Origin: JANXXV01 sp038200305
GTDB taxonomy: Bacteria > Acidobacteriota > Terriglobia > Bryobacterales > Bryobacteraceae
Assembly: GCA_038200305.1 (NCBI GenBank)
Contig: JBBPYD010000065.1
Span: forward strand, 5,362-69,361
Length of the DNA: 64,000 nucleotides
Direction: 5' to 3'
Of the stretch, positions 7,590 to 16,309 are shown in pieces. Within the stretch, counting starts at the first letter, position 1. Each line of letters starts with the position of its first letter. The notes under the pieces are model-generated. The model had not been told where the DNA came from. It saw nothing but the letters and a program-made list of their open reading frames with translations, and did no database searches. The position numbers and the translations under genes were made by a program.

Positions 7590-7639
7590 TTATTAAAGGA
7601 AAGTGGGATATCCTTTAATAACCCTGGCGCTTATTAAAG
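7590..7639 (+). promoter_or_regulatory. Triple repeat, possible Fic operator
   Basis: TTATTAAAGGA (7590-7600) and TCCTTTAATAA (7611-7621) form an 11-base perfect inverted repeat with a 10-base spacer, and a third copy TTATTAAAG follows at 7631-7639. It lies 15-64 bases before the preferred Fic start. The half-site spacing of 21 bases, two helical turns, fits a dimeric regulator. I infer autoregulation by the winged-helix region of the Fic protein. Confidence 0.45.
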
Positions 7640-7653
7640 AACTCTTGAATAGC

Positions 7654-8850
7654 ATGCATCCCTCTTTGAACCAACGTCTTGGGCGGTATCAAACCTTGAC
7701 AGTAGGCGGAGAGACAGTCCGTTCGTTCATTCCCCCGCCCCTTCCACCGATTCCGGCGATCCGAATGGAAGGCCTGCAGAAATTGCTGGAACAGGCAACA
7801 TGGGCCCTGGGCCGACTCGATGGACTAGCCTCCATTCTACCTGCACCGACGATTTTCTTCTACACATACGTCCGAAAGGAAGCACTGCTTTCTTCACAAA
7901 TCGAGGGTACCCAATCGTCGCTATCCGATCTTCTGCTCTTTGAGAATCACGAGGCGCCCGGCGTGCCGATTCACGATGTCGAAGAAGTTTCTAACTACGT
8001 AGCCGCACTGACCTACGGTATGCAGAGGCTTCGCGACAATTTTCCTCTTTCGCTCCGCTTGATCAAAGAGATTCACAAAGTCCTGCTCGCCGGGGGTAGA
8101 GGCAGCGACAAAGAGCCGGGAGAGTTCCGCGAAAGTCAAAACTGGATCGGCGGAACGCGTCCGGGAAACGCGGCCTTCGTGCCACCCCCATCGGACCTGG
8201 TAACGGAATGTATGGGTAAGTTGGAAATGTTTCTGCATGAAGACGGTCCAGACCTTCCGCTGTTAATCAAGGCCGGAATCGCGCACGTACAGTTCGAAAC
8301 CATCCATCCATTCTTGGACGGGAACGGAAGGCTCGGCCGCTTGTTGATCACGTTCCTGCTTTGTGCCGGAGGCGCTCTGACGGAGCCGATTCTCTATCTC
8401 AGCCTCTACCTGAAAACCCACCGGCAAACATATTACGAACTGCTGACTCGTGTTCGTGAAGAGGGCGACTGGGAGGCATGGTTGGAATTTTTTCTAACGG
8501 GCGTAAAGGAAACGTCCGAACAGGCGGTGGCTGCCGCCCGGCGAATTCTGTCGCTTCTCGACGAAGATCGAAAAAACATCGAAGGACTGGGGCGCCCTGC
8601 CGCATCGGTTCTGCGAGTATTTCACCACGCGCAGGCCAACCCGATTCTCTCCATCGCTTCTACGGCGGAGAAGATGGGTGTTTCGTTCCCAACGGCCGCC
8701 AGTGCGATGCAACACATGCTGGAACTTGGCATTTTCCATGAGATCACCGGCAAGCAACGCAGCCGGCTTTTCGTCTATCAGCGCTACCTGGCCATCCTTA
8801 GCGAGGGCACTAAACCGCTACAACTTCATTCGGAAGATGGCCGCCGATGA
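7654..8850 (+). CDS. Fic-family adenylyltransferase with winged-helix C-terminus
   Basis: A 398-residue Fic enzyme, predicted to transfer AMP from ATP to a target protein hydroxyl. The catalytic HPFLDGNGRLGR motif is at 218-229. The N-terminal inhibitory motif SSQIEG (80-85, S-x3-E-G) marks a class II Fic that self-inhibits until the Glu is displaced. Residues from about 330 to the end look like a winged helix (STAEKMGVSFPTAASAMQHML), suggesting DNA binding and autoregulation. The ATG at 7654 is preferred to 7603 because the latter would put the palindromic repeat inside the coding region. No antitoxin gene is adjacent. Its end overlaps the convergent glycosyltransferase by 25 bases. Confidence 0.88.
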   Translation: MHPSLNQRLGRYQTLTVGGETVRSFIPPPLPPIPAIRMEGLQKLLEQATWALGRLDGLASILPAPTIFFYTYVRKEALLSSQIEGTQSSLSDLLLFENHEAPGVPIHDVEEVSNYVAALTYGMQRLRDNFPLSLRLIKEIHKVLLAGGRGSDKEPGEFRESQNWIGGTRPGNAAFVPPPSDLVTECMGKLEMFLHEDGPDLPLLIKAGIAHVQFETIHPFLDGNGRLGRLLITFLLCAGGALTEPILYLSLYLKTHRQTYYELLTRVREEGDWEAWLEFFLTGVKETSEQAVAAARRILSLLDEDRKNIEGLGRPAASVLRVFHHAQANPILSIASTAEKMGVSFPTAASAMQHMLELGIFHEITGKQRSRLFVYQRYLAILSEGTKPLQLHSEDGRR

Positions 8851-10214
8851 TAGACGACCGACATCGGAGTCCGCGCCACCACGTTGTAATCGTCGAGTGG
8901 CCGGAAGCGATCGATGGAAAGAGCGGGGTTCAGCGGACCGAGCCCATCCACTATAAACGACGGTGTTGCACTCGTCAGCACCGAACGGTTTTTCGCTGCC
9001 ACCTGGGGAGCAGCCGGCTTCGAGCTAATCAGATGGCGGTCGGCGAGCACACCCGTGAGCGGCTGAGAATCGAGAAAGCGCGTGGCGGCAGGGAGTTCCG
9101 AGTACACGAAAACGTCTGGCCGGTAGCCCCATACAAGCAGCGTGTCCCCGGGCTTCGCCATGGCACGGACAATTTCCGAGGCTTTGCGGCTGTCCCGATT
9201 CATCGCGACATCACTCCATTCGTGCGGCCGGCCGTGCAGTAGATCGTTCGCGAGCATCGCGTAGCGTGGCCCAAAACGGACCAGAGGGATCAGCAGCAGA
9301 CCGAGCACGGCGGCGCGGCATCGCGGGCGCATCAGTATCAACCCGCGCGCCGCTGCCAGCGTGAAGACGGGAAGCAATTGGAAATAGTAGCGCGGAAAGA
9401 AGCGCCATCCCGCGGCGACACCGGCAAATGAGAGGATGGCCCATAGGAGCCAGCGCTTGTCGCGGCGGAACAGCCATAACGCAGCGACGACTATCGTGGC
9501 GTGAAAGCCGGCCCAATTCGCGGTGCGGGCGAGTCCGGCGCCGACGGAAACCAGTGCGTCTTTCGAGTACAGAAAACCCCACTTCCAGACCTGATCGTAG
9601 TAGTCGATCAACGCGCCGTTTGCCATCAGCACCGCGATGAATAAGGCGTTCGGAATCGCGAAGCCCAACAGCAGCCAAGGCACCGCACCGTATTGCCAGA
9701 TGGCACACGCGGCCAGGACGAAAATACCCTTCGAATTCACCAGGAGCGCCACGCCAGCCAGAACGCCGCTCCAAAACGGAGCGCCGCGCCATGCCAGATA
9801 GACTGCCGCGATATGCGGCGCCACCATCAGCAGGTCAGGTGCAAGCGCCATCACCGCCGACGGAATCCCGAAGGTGAGATAAAAACCCAGCAGGCACGCC
9901 GAGAGCACCGCTTCGTCCTGTCCCCATATCTCCAGCGCGAAACGATACACAAGACCACAGCAGAGCGCTACAAACAGAACTCCAAAGCAACGCAGGCCGA
10001 GGCCCGGTTGCGCGTCCCAAAGCAGGTAAACCAACGCATACAGAGGTGGCTTATCGAACCACATATCGCGATAAAGGAATTTGCCGTCCAGAATCTGCAT
10101 GGCGGCTGCCGACGGGTATGCTTCTTCCACCCAAAGGATTTGGATATGGCAGAATCGAGCAATTGCAACGGTTAGGAAGAGTAGCAGCAGAATCAGCCGC
10201 ATGGAACGAGTCAT
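8826..10214 (-). CDS. GT39-like membrane glycosyltransferase
   Basis: About 462 residues with a dozen hydrophobic segments. The first periplasmic loop carries WVEEAYPSAAAM and a downstream WFDKPPLY, matching the acidic-pair plus DKPP pattern of GT39/ArnT-type enzymes that use polyprenyl-phosphate sugars. The C-terminal 120 residues are a soluble periplasmic domain. Acceptor and donor are unknown. The start at 10214 overlaps the divergent pseudouridine synthase start codon; 10202 (MRLILLL) is an alternative that would leave a small gap. No strong ribosome site helps decide. Confidence 0.75.
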   Translation of the reverse strand: MTRSMRLILLLLFLTVAIARFCHIQILWVEEAYPSAAAMQILDGKFLYRDMWFDKPPLYALVYLLWDAQPGLGLRCFGVLFVALCCGLVYRFALEIWGQDEAVLSACLLGFYLTFGIPSAVMALAPDLLMVAPHIAAVYLAWRGAPFWSGVLAGVALLVNSKGIFVLAACAIWQYGAVPWLLLGFAIPNALFIAVLMANGALIDYYDQVWKWGFLYSKDALVSVGAGLARTANWAGFHATIVVAALWLFRRDKRWLLWAILSFAGVAAGWRFFPRYYFQLLPVFTLAAARGLILMRPRCRAAVLGLLLIPLVRFGPRYAMLANDLLHGRPHEWSDVAMNRDSRKASEIVRAMAKPGDTLLVWGYRPDVFVYSELPAATRFLDSQPLTGVLADRHLISSKPAAPQVAAKNRSVLTSATPSFIVDGLGPLNPALSIDRFRPLDDYNVVARTPMSVVYHRRPSSE

Positions 10215-11112
10215 GAGCTTGCAATTCAATGTCTCACAACAGGACGCCGGCAAGCGGCTCGATCACTTTCTGCAGGAGAAACTGCCGCAATATAGCCGCG
10301 CACGGTTGCAGGATTGGGTGAAGGCCGGACGAGTGACCGTAGATGGCCGCACACAGAAGCCGTCCGTCTCTTTGCGCGGGACAGAAGCCATCGCAGTGGA
10401 TCCCGCGAATCTGGAGCCACTGAAAGCGTTCGCGGAAGACATCCCAATTGAGGTTCTGTACACCGACGCGGATGTGATCGCGGTCAATAAGCCAGCGGGA
10501 CTGGTGGTTCACTCCGGCGCCGGGCAGCACTCCGGCACGCTGGTGAACGCCCTGCTGCATCATTTTCAATCGTTGTCCCAGGTGGGCGGAGACGAGAGAC
10601 CCGGCATCGTCCATCGGATTGACAAGGACACCAGCGGCGTACTCCTGGTGGCCCGGACCGACGCCGCCCATCGACATCTGGCTGAACAGTTCGCATCGCG
10701 GGATGTAGAAAAAACTTACATCGCACTGGTACATGGCAGCGTCAATCTGAACGCTGGTCAGATTGACTCCAAGATCACCCGCAATCCGGTGCGGCGGATT
10801 CGAATGACTGCGCGTCTCGACCATGGCCGCATCGCGCATACGGAATATAACGTGCTGCGCCGGTACCCGAAGTTCACACTCCTCAAAGTCCACATCGGCA
10901 CTGGCAGAACGCATCAAATTCGCGTACATTTGGCCAGCATCGGACATCCAGTGGCAGGCGACAGGCTGTACGGCGCTCCCGTAGGCGAAGATAAGGGGCG
11001 ATTCTTTCTACATGCGAAACAAATACGTTTCACGAGTCCTTCCACCGGGCAACTGATTACCGTAGAGGCTCCGCTGGCGCCTGAGTTGGAGGCATGGCTG
11101 GCCAGACTATAA
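10213..11112 (+). CDS. rluD: Ribosomal large-subunit pseudouridine synthase (RluD family)
   Basis: A 299-residue RluA/RluD-family enzyme that isomerises uridines in 23S rRNA. An S4 RNA-binding domain occupies about residues 1-65 (GKRLDHFLQEKL ... RLQDWVKAGRV). The catalytic domain has HRIDKDTSGVLL with the essential Asp, and later GRTHQIRVHLASIGHPV. Length fits RluD; RluC-like specificity is possible. ATG 10213 is chosen over 10201 because MSLQFNVS matches the usual N-terminus. Its start overlaps the start of the divergent glycosyltransferase. The stop TAA lies inside a TATAAT box for the next gene. Confidence 0.9.
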   Translation: MSLQFNVSQQDAGKRLDHFLQEKLPQYSRARLQDWVKAGRVTVDGRTQKPSVSLRGTEAIAVDPANLEPLKAFAEDIPIEVLYTDADVIAVNKPAGLVVHSGAGQHSGTLVNALLHHFQSLSQVGGDERPGIVHRIDKDTSGVLLVARTDAAHRHLAEQFASRDVEKTYIALVHGSVNLNAGQIDSKITRNPVRRIRMTARLDHGRIAHTEYNVLRRYPKFTLLKVHIGTGRTHQIRVHLASIGHPVAGDRLYGAPVGEDKGRFFLHAKQIRFTSPSTGQLITVEAPLAPELEAWLARL

Positions 11113-11113
11113 T
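11108..11113 (+). promoter_or_regulatory. Candidate -10 box for the VWFA gene
   Basis: TATAAT overlaps the stop codon of the pseudouridine synthase and lies 22 bases before the preferred VWFA start. The -35 region (TTGGAG at 11086-11091) is weak. Confidence 0.3.
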
Positions 11114-11135
11114 TGAGATTGGGAATCCCCCCAAC

Positions 11136-12044
11136 ATGAAAAAGCTGTTTTTATTAGCCCTGCTTGTCTCCATGATGGCCTTTCCGGCCGAGCAAAAGAC
11201 CTCTGACGATCCGAATCGCATTGTCCTCGATGTGAACCGCGTCAGTATGCTCTTTACGGTTTCGGACAAGAAAGGCCGGTTCGTAACGGATCTGACGAAG
11301 AGCGATTTCGAAATTCTGGAGAGCAAGCGGCCACAGGCCATCATCGAATTCACCTCGGAGGCGGATCTCCCGTTGCGGCTGGCGATTCTCATCGACACCA
11401 GTAACAGCATTCGCGATCGTTTCAAATTCCAGCAGGAAGCCGCGATTGAATTCGTGAACAGCGTAATGCGTCCGCAGGACCGGGCCGTTGTGGTGAGTTT
11501 CGATACCGGCGCTGAGTTGGTTGCGGACCTGACAAACGAAACGAACAAGCTGGCCAACGCCATCAGAGGTCTGCGGCCGGGCGGCGGCACCGCCCTGTAC
11601 GATGCGATATTTTTCGCCTGCCGCGACAAACTGATGCTGGACCAGCCTCAGCACAAGTTCCGCCGCGCGATGGTGATCTTGAGCGACGGAGACGATAACC
11701 AGAGCAAATACACACGCGATCAAGCCCTGGAAATGGCCCACAAAGCGGATGTCGCCATCTACGCGATCTCCACCAACATCACTCGCATCGAGTCGGACGG
11801 CGACAAGGTTCTGAAATACTTATCGCATGAAACCGGCGGCTTAACATTTTTCCCGTTCAAAGTCCAGGATCTGGCCCAGTCGTTCGAAAACATCGCCAAT
11901 GAGCTGAGGCATCAGTACAACGTGCTGTACCGGCCATTCCCGGTGAAGACCGACGGCCTCTATCACACGGTGGACATCAAAGTGAAGGGCCGGAAAGACC
12001 TGGTCGTCCGGGCGCGCAAAGGATACTACGCACCACGGCTATAG
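11136..12044 (+). CDS. VWFA-related acidobacterial domain protein, exported
   Basis: A 302-residue protein with a signal peptide (MKKLFLLALLVSMMAFPAEQ) and the VWFA-related architecture named TIGR03436, found mostly in Acidobacteria. An N-terminal beta domain (VSDKKGRFVTDLTKSDFEI) precedes the von Willebrand A fold, whose MIDAS is intact: DTSNS at 87-91, GGGTALYDA later, and LSDGDDN. It should bind a divalent metal and mediate protein contacts in the periplasm or at the surface. Role unknown. It lies between the pseudouridine synthase and recA with its own likely promoter. Confidence 0.85.
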   Translation: MKKLFLLALLVSMMAFPAEQKTSDDPNRIVLDVNRVSMLFTVSDKKGRFVTDLTKSDFEILESKRPQAIIEFTSEADLPLRLAILIDTSNSIRDRFKFQQEAAIEFVNSVMRPQDRAVVVSFDTGAELVADLTNETNKLANAIRGLRPGGGTALYDAIFFACRDKLMLDQPQHKFRRAMVILSDGDDNQSKYTRDQALEMAHKADVAIYAISTNITRIESDGDKVLKYLSHETGGLTFFPFKVQDLAQSFENIANELRHQYNVLYRPFPVKTDGLYHTVDIKVKGRKDLVVRARKGYYAPRL

Positions 12045-12049
12045 CCCGG

Positions 12050-12055
12050 TATAAT
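12050..12055 (+). promoter_or_regulatory. Candidate -10 box for recA
   Basis: TATAAT sits six bases after the VWFA stop codon and 39 bases before the recA ATG. No good -35 and no recognisable LexA-type SOS box is visible between the genes. Confidence 0.35.
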
Positions 12056-12094
12056 TAGATCTCTCCCGATTTCGTAATTAAGGAAGTTTCCCGC

Positions 12095-13162
12095 ATGGAT
12101 GAAAAAGAACGTTCGCGCAACCTGGGCGTTGCAATGGGCCAGATCGACAAGCAGTTCGGTAAAGGCTCAATTGTCCGCTTAGGCTCGAAAGAATCAGTGG
12201 TGCAGGTGAGCACCATTTCCACCGGATCCATTTCGCTCGATTTTGCACTGGGCGTCGGCGGCTTTCCGCGCGGGCGCATCATTGAAATCTTTGGCCCTGA
12301 GTCCTCCGGTAAGACGACGGTTGCCCTGCAAGTGGTTGCGGAAGCGCAGAAGGTCGGCGGCATGGCGGCATTCATTGACGTCGAGCATGCTCTGGATCCT
12401 AACTACGCGAAGAAGCTTGGCGTAGACGTGGATAACCTGCTCGTTTCGCAACCGGACTTTGCGGAACAGGCTCTGGAGATCACCAACGTGCTGATCAATT
12501 CCGGTTCCATTGACGTACTGGTGGTCGATTCCGTAGCGGCGCTGGTTCCGAAGGCGGAATTGGACGGCGAAATGGGCGATACTTTCGTCGGCATCCAGGC
12601 CCGGCTGATGTCGCAGGCCATGCGAAAGCTGACTGGAACCGTTTCGAAATCGAACACCTGCCTGATCTTCATTAACCAGATCCGAGAGAAGATCGGCGTT
12701 ATGTTCGGCAGCCCGGAGACTACATCGGGTGGGCGGGCATTGAAGTTCTATTCGTCGGTACGCGCGGACATCCGCCGCATTGCCGCCATCAAGGAAGGCG
12801 AAGTGGTGATCGGCAACCGGACCAGAGTGAAGGTGGTGAAGAACAAGGTAGCTCCGCCGTTCCGCGAGGCCGAATTCGACATCATCTACGGGGAAGGCAT
12901 CTCGCGTGAAGGCGATTTGATCGATCTCAGCGTAGCTCACAACGTCATTGAGAAAAGCGGTTCGTGGTACAGCTACAAGGGCGAACGCATCGGACAGGGG
13001 CGCGACAATTCCCGTCAATTTCTGAAAGATAACCCGGACGTGCGCGCTGCAATTGACAATGAGATTCGCACCACGCTAGGTTTGTTCAAAAATCAGGCGG
13101 CAGCAGCGCCCGCGGTTACTCCAGAAGCCGAACTCGCGGTGAAGCAGGCCGCTCGCCGATAG
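12095..13162 (+). CDS. recA: Recombinase A
   Basis: A 355-residue RecA, the ATP-dependent strand-exchange protein of homologous recombination and activator of the SOS response. The N-terminal helix precedes the Walker A GPESSGKTT (67-75). VDSVAALVPKAE and the L1/L2 DNA-binding loops (LMSQAMRKL; GVMFGSPETTSGGRALKFY) are intact. The C-terminal tail is short and alanine-rich. An AAGGAAG ribosome site precedes the ATG. Single-copy housekeeping gene with high confidence. Confidence 0.97.
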   Translation: MDEKERSRNLGVAMGQIDKQFGKGSIVRLGSKESVVQVSTISTGSISLDFALGVGGFPRGRIIEIFGPESSGKTTVALQVVAEAQKVGGMAAFIDVEHALDPNYAKKLGVDVDNLLVSQPDFAEQALEITNVLINSGSIDVLVVDSVAALVPKAELDGEMGDTFVGIQARLMSQAMRKLTGTVSKSNTCLIFINQIREKIGVMFGSPETTSGGRALKFYSSVRADIRRIAAIKEGEVVIGNRTRVKVVKNKVAPPFREAEFDIIYGEGISREGDLIDLSVAHNVIEKSGSWYSYKGERIGQGRDNSRQFLKDNPDVRAAIDNEIRTTLGLFKNQAAAAPAVTPEAELAVKQAARR

Positions 13163-13244
13163 GGCGGCCCACGAATGATGGAGTAGAGTTGGATACCCCG
13201 GAATAAACTGGCAGGAAGGCTCGGGTTTGGCGTTGGAGGTCTCA

Positions 13245-14375
13245 ATGAGTGAAGAACGAACATTTCGAAGAAGATTTCTCAGAACTCTAGCCAGTTTTGG
13301 CGCTGGGGGTGCGGCTCTCGGAGCGCAAACCGGCGCACAACGGAAAGCTCTGGACTATCGTCTTCCGGAGTACGCGCTTTCACAGGATTACCGATCCCTC
13401 AAACAGTCCAGTTACGACCCCACGGGCGGCAATAGTGACCGTTGGCCTATCCCCGCGGGGCAGACGAAGGAAGTATTCAATGCGACAGGCCCCGGCGTAA
13501 TTACGCATATTTGGTTTACAATCGCCGCTCCCAGCCCGGATCACTTAAAGGAAATCGTGCTCCGCATGTACTGGGATGGCAATTCAAAGCCAAGTGTCGA
13601 AGTGCCTGTCGGCGACTTCTTTGGCTTGAATCTGGGGCAGTACAACGTCTATCAATCCGCCTTCCTGAATTGCTCTTCGGTCAAAGCGCTGAACTGCTAT
13701 TTCACAATGCCGTACCGCAAGGCCGCCCGTATCACTGCCACCAACGAAGGCACCCGCGAGGTCAGTTCATTCTATTCGAATATCGACTACCAGACGGTGC
13801 CCGCTCTACCGGAACGGAGCCTCTACTTTCACGCTCAATACCGGCAGGCCACGCCAAATCCAGCGACGGTATTCTCTTCGGGCCAGAAAGAAACCAATCT
13901 CGACGGAAAACAAAATTATGTATATCTGGAAACGCGCGGTAGCGGCCAACTGATGGGTGTTACGCTCGGCGTCGTACAGAATCACGAAAAATGGATGGGC
14001 GAGGGCGACGACATGATTTTCGTGGATGACCCCTCGAAACCCGTCATCACCGGGACAGGATCGGAGGACTATTTCTGTGGAGCATGGGACTTTGGCGGCA
14101 GGGATGGATCCATGCCCTTCGCTCACCTCTACAATGGGGCGCATCTAATTGCCGCGGCAGAACGGACGGGTGGACGCTATTGTCTTTACCGCTGGCACGC
14201 GGACAATCCGGTAACCTTTCGAACCTATTTGAAGCACACCATGGAGCACGGACACGCGAACGACCGCGCGGATTGCTTCTATTCGGTCGGCTACTGGTAT
14301 CAAGCCGAACCCTATACGGATTTCCCACCGCTACCGAGTGCCGCCGAACGTATCCCGGCCGTCAAGTTAGGATAG
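13245..14375 (+). CDS. GH172 (DUF2961) glycoside hydrolase, Tat-exported
   Basis: A 376-residue protein of the DUF2961 family, several members of which act as glycoside hydrolases (GH172) on alpha-D-fructofuranosides or D-arabinofuranosides. The N-terminus has a twin-arginine signal (RRRFLRTLASFGAGGAALGA), so it is folded before export. Family hallmarks include GPGVITHIWFT near residue 90, LRMYWDG, PVGDFFG and GTGSEDYFCGAWDFGG. The ATG at 13245 follows a GGAGGT site. The next genes encode a ribose-type ABC importer, suggesting release then uptake of a monosaccharide, though that importer is now damaged. Confidence 0.82.
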   Translation: MSEERTFRRRFLRTLASFGAGGAALGAQTGAQRKALDYRLPEYALSQDYRSLKQSSYDPTGGNSDRWPIPAGQTKEVFNATGPGVITHIWFTIAAPSPDHLKEIVLRMYWDGNSKPSVEVPVGDFFGLNLGQYNVYQSAFLNCSSVKALNCYFTMPYRKAARITATNEGTREVSSFYSNIDYQTVPALPERSLYFHAQYRQATPNPATVFSSGQKETNLDGKQNYVYLETRGSGQLMGVTLGVVQNHEKWMGEGDDMIFVDDPSKPVITGTGSEDYFCGAWDFGGRDGSMPFAHLYNGAHLIAAAERTGGRYCLYRWHADNPVTFRTYLKHTMEHGHANDRADCFYSVGYWYQAEPYTDFPPLPSAAERIPAVKLG

Positions 14376-14432
14376 AACGGATGCAATCGACCGGCCCCCG
14401 CCAATTCCGATTTGCGGTGGGCTAGACCTTTC

Positions 14433-15327
14433 ATGGATAATCCCGTTCTCCCGGCCCCTGTCTCCGCTGTCCGAAAATCCGAAGGTATTGGCAAAGTTCT
14501 TAGCAGATTTCAGGGATTGGCAGGACTGCTCATCATCCTTGGAATTGCTTTGCTGGCGAGCCCCCGCTCCTCTGGCGGCGCGCTTATCTTTCTTGAACCC
14601 GGCAACATAACCGACATTCTTCGCCAGGTCTCAGAGATCGGGATCATTTCCTTGGGCATGACATTCGTAATCCTGACGGGCGGAATCGATCTCAGCGTGG
14701 GTAGTGCTCTGGCGCTTTCCTCTTCAATTGCGGGCCTGGTTCTCACGCGCTCAGCCAACTCTTCCATTGCAGTGGCGATCACCGCGGCGATCGTGTGTAC
14801 CACGCTTTTGTGAACGGCGTTGTCATCGCAAGGTGCCGTATTCAGCCATTCATCGTGACACTTGCCGCCATGATCGGCATCCGGGGGGATGGCGCGCTGG
14901 CTCACGTCAAACACCAACATCGTCCCGAACGGTTTTTGGCCGCAGAGTGAGAGCCGTTGGCGATAACGAAAAAGCCGCTCGCTATGCCGGTCTGCCCATC
15001 GGCAAGATCAAAATCCTTGTCTATTCCATGGCTGGGCTGCTCTCCGCATATGCTGGGGTCCTGCATGCGGCGCAGAACCACCAAGGCAGTCCAAATGTGG
15101 GCGTAGCTTATGAATTGGAAGCCATCGCGGCGGTGGTGATTGGCGGCACCAGTCTCGCAGGCGGTTGGGGGACCATCGAAGGCACCGTGATCGGTACGTT
15201 GATCGTGGGAGTTTTGACCAACATTCTGCGGCTCAACAATGTGGATACCAATCTTGAGATGGTGTTGAAAGCGGTAATCATTGTGGGCGCTGTCTGGATT
15301 CAGCAGCGCGGAAAGGATCAATCATGA
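14433..15327 (+). pseudogene. Ribose-type sugar ABC permease, broken
   Basis: Homologous to RbsC-type permeases of high-affinity sugar importers. The N-terminal half reads correctly to 14809 (ILTGGIDLSVGSALALSS), then the frame shifts near 14810, again in the G-run near 14884. A segment of a few dozen codons is missing near 14930, where NTNIVPN jumps to RTVFGRRVRAVGDNE. The C-terminal half is clear: YELEAIAAVVIGGTSLAGGWG. Because of the internal deletion, this is more than a sequencing slip. It lies between the GH172 gene and the binding-protein pseudogene. Confidence 0.85.
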
Positions 15328-16295
15328 GGTCTGGGATGAATAGGCCGTTCCCGGTTATTATCGCGGCTACCGCGCTGCTCGCCGCTGGTTGCGGGAAAAA
15401 GCAGGAAGGCCCGGGCGGCGGAGCGAAGCAATATTTCGTCGCGTTCAGTCAGTGCAATAACGCGGAACCTTATCGCGCGGCACAGAACAGTCAAATAGAG
15501 CGGTTGTTCGCCCGGAGCAACGATGTGCGGCTGGTGATCTCCGACGCGCAGCAGGATAACAGCAAACAGATTGCTCAGATTGAAACATTCATCAGACAGA
15601 AACCGGATCTATTGATCGTCGCTCCGAATGAGCGGGCGCCGATAACCGAAGTGATGGGTAGGGCAATAGCGGCCGGTATCCCGGTGATCTGCCTTGAGAG
15701 GGACATCACCCAGCCCAATTACACTACTTTCATCGGTTCGGATAACATCGCTATCGGAAGATTGGCTGGGCAGTCCGTTGCCGATGAGATCATTCGGCGT
15801 AAAGGGAAGCCACAAGGCAAAGTGGTGGAACCTCGCGGCCTGCTGGGCGTGGAAGCCGAAATGAAAGATACAATGGCGCCCATGAGGCGCTGAAAAAGTA
15901 TCCGGATATTCATTTTGTTCACGAGGCCGTAGCCGATTGGCTGCAAAGCACGGCCCGCGAGCGGATGCTCGAGATTTTACGAGCCGAACCGGAGATCGAT
16001 GTGGTGTACGGCCACGATTGGTGCTTATCTCGCGGCGCGCGAACTCGGAAGAGACAAGCAAATGAGTTTCATAGGGATTGACGGGTTAGGCGGACCAGCG
16101 GGTGGCATCAAGAAAGTGAAAGACGGTGTTCTGGCAGCGACGTTTTATTACCCTTTGTGTGTGGATAAGGCAGTCGAAATCGGAGGCCGCATGTTGCGGG
16201 AGCCGGGGTTCCACCCAGATCGGAAATATCTGCTTGAGTCGAAAAAGATCACTGCCGGAAACGCGTCTGAGATGCTTGAGAAACTTTCCTTTTGA
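15324..16295 (+). pseudogene. Sugar-binding lipoprotein of the ABC importer, broken
   Basis: Encodes a periplasmic-binding-protein family 4 (RbsB-like) solute-binding protein with a lipoprotein signal (LLAAGC; Cys in AGCGKK). The first 180 residues are intact (FIRQKPDLLIVAPNE; PVICLERD). The frame breaks near 15875, then resumes as NGAHEALKKYPDIHFVH, and breaks again near 16015. There a GHD-x4-AIGAY segment has lost about four residues, apparently between short GAT repeats. The C-terminus (SFIGIDGLGGPAGGIKKVKDG) is clear. Overlaps the permease end by four bases. Confidence 0.85.
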
Positions 16296-16309
16296 TGTAA
16301 ATCTCTGCC

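Noticed and set aside
10081..10212. Upstream extension of the pseudouridine synthase frame
   Set aside because: It is antisense to the glycosyltransferase start and lacks S4-domain similarity; ATG 10213 begins the conserved sequence.
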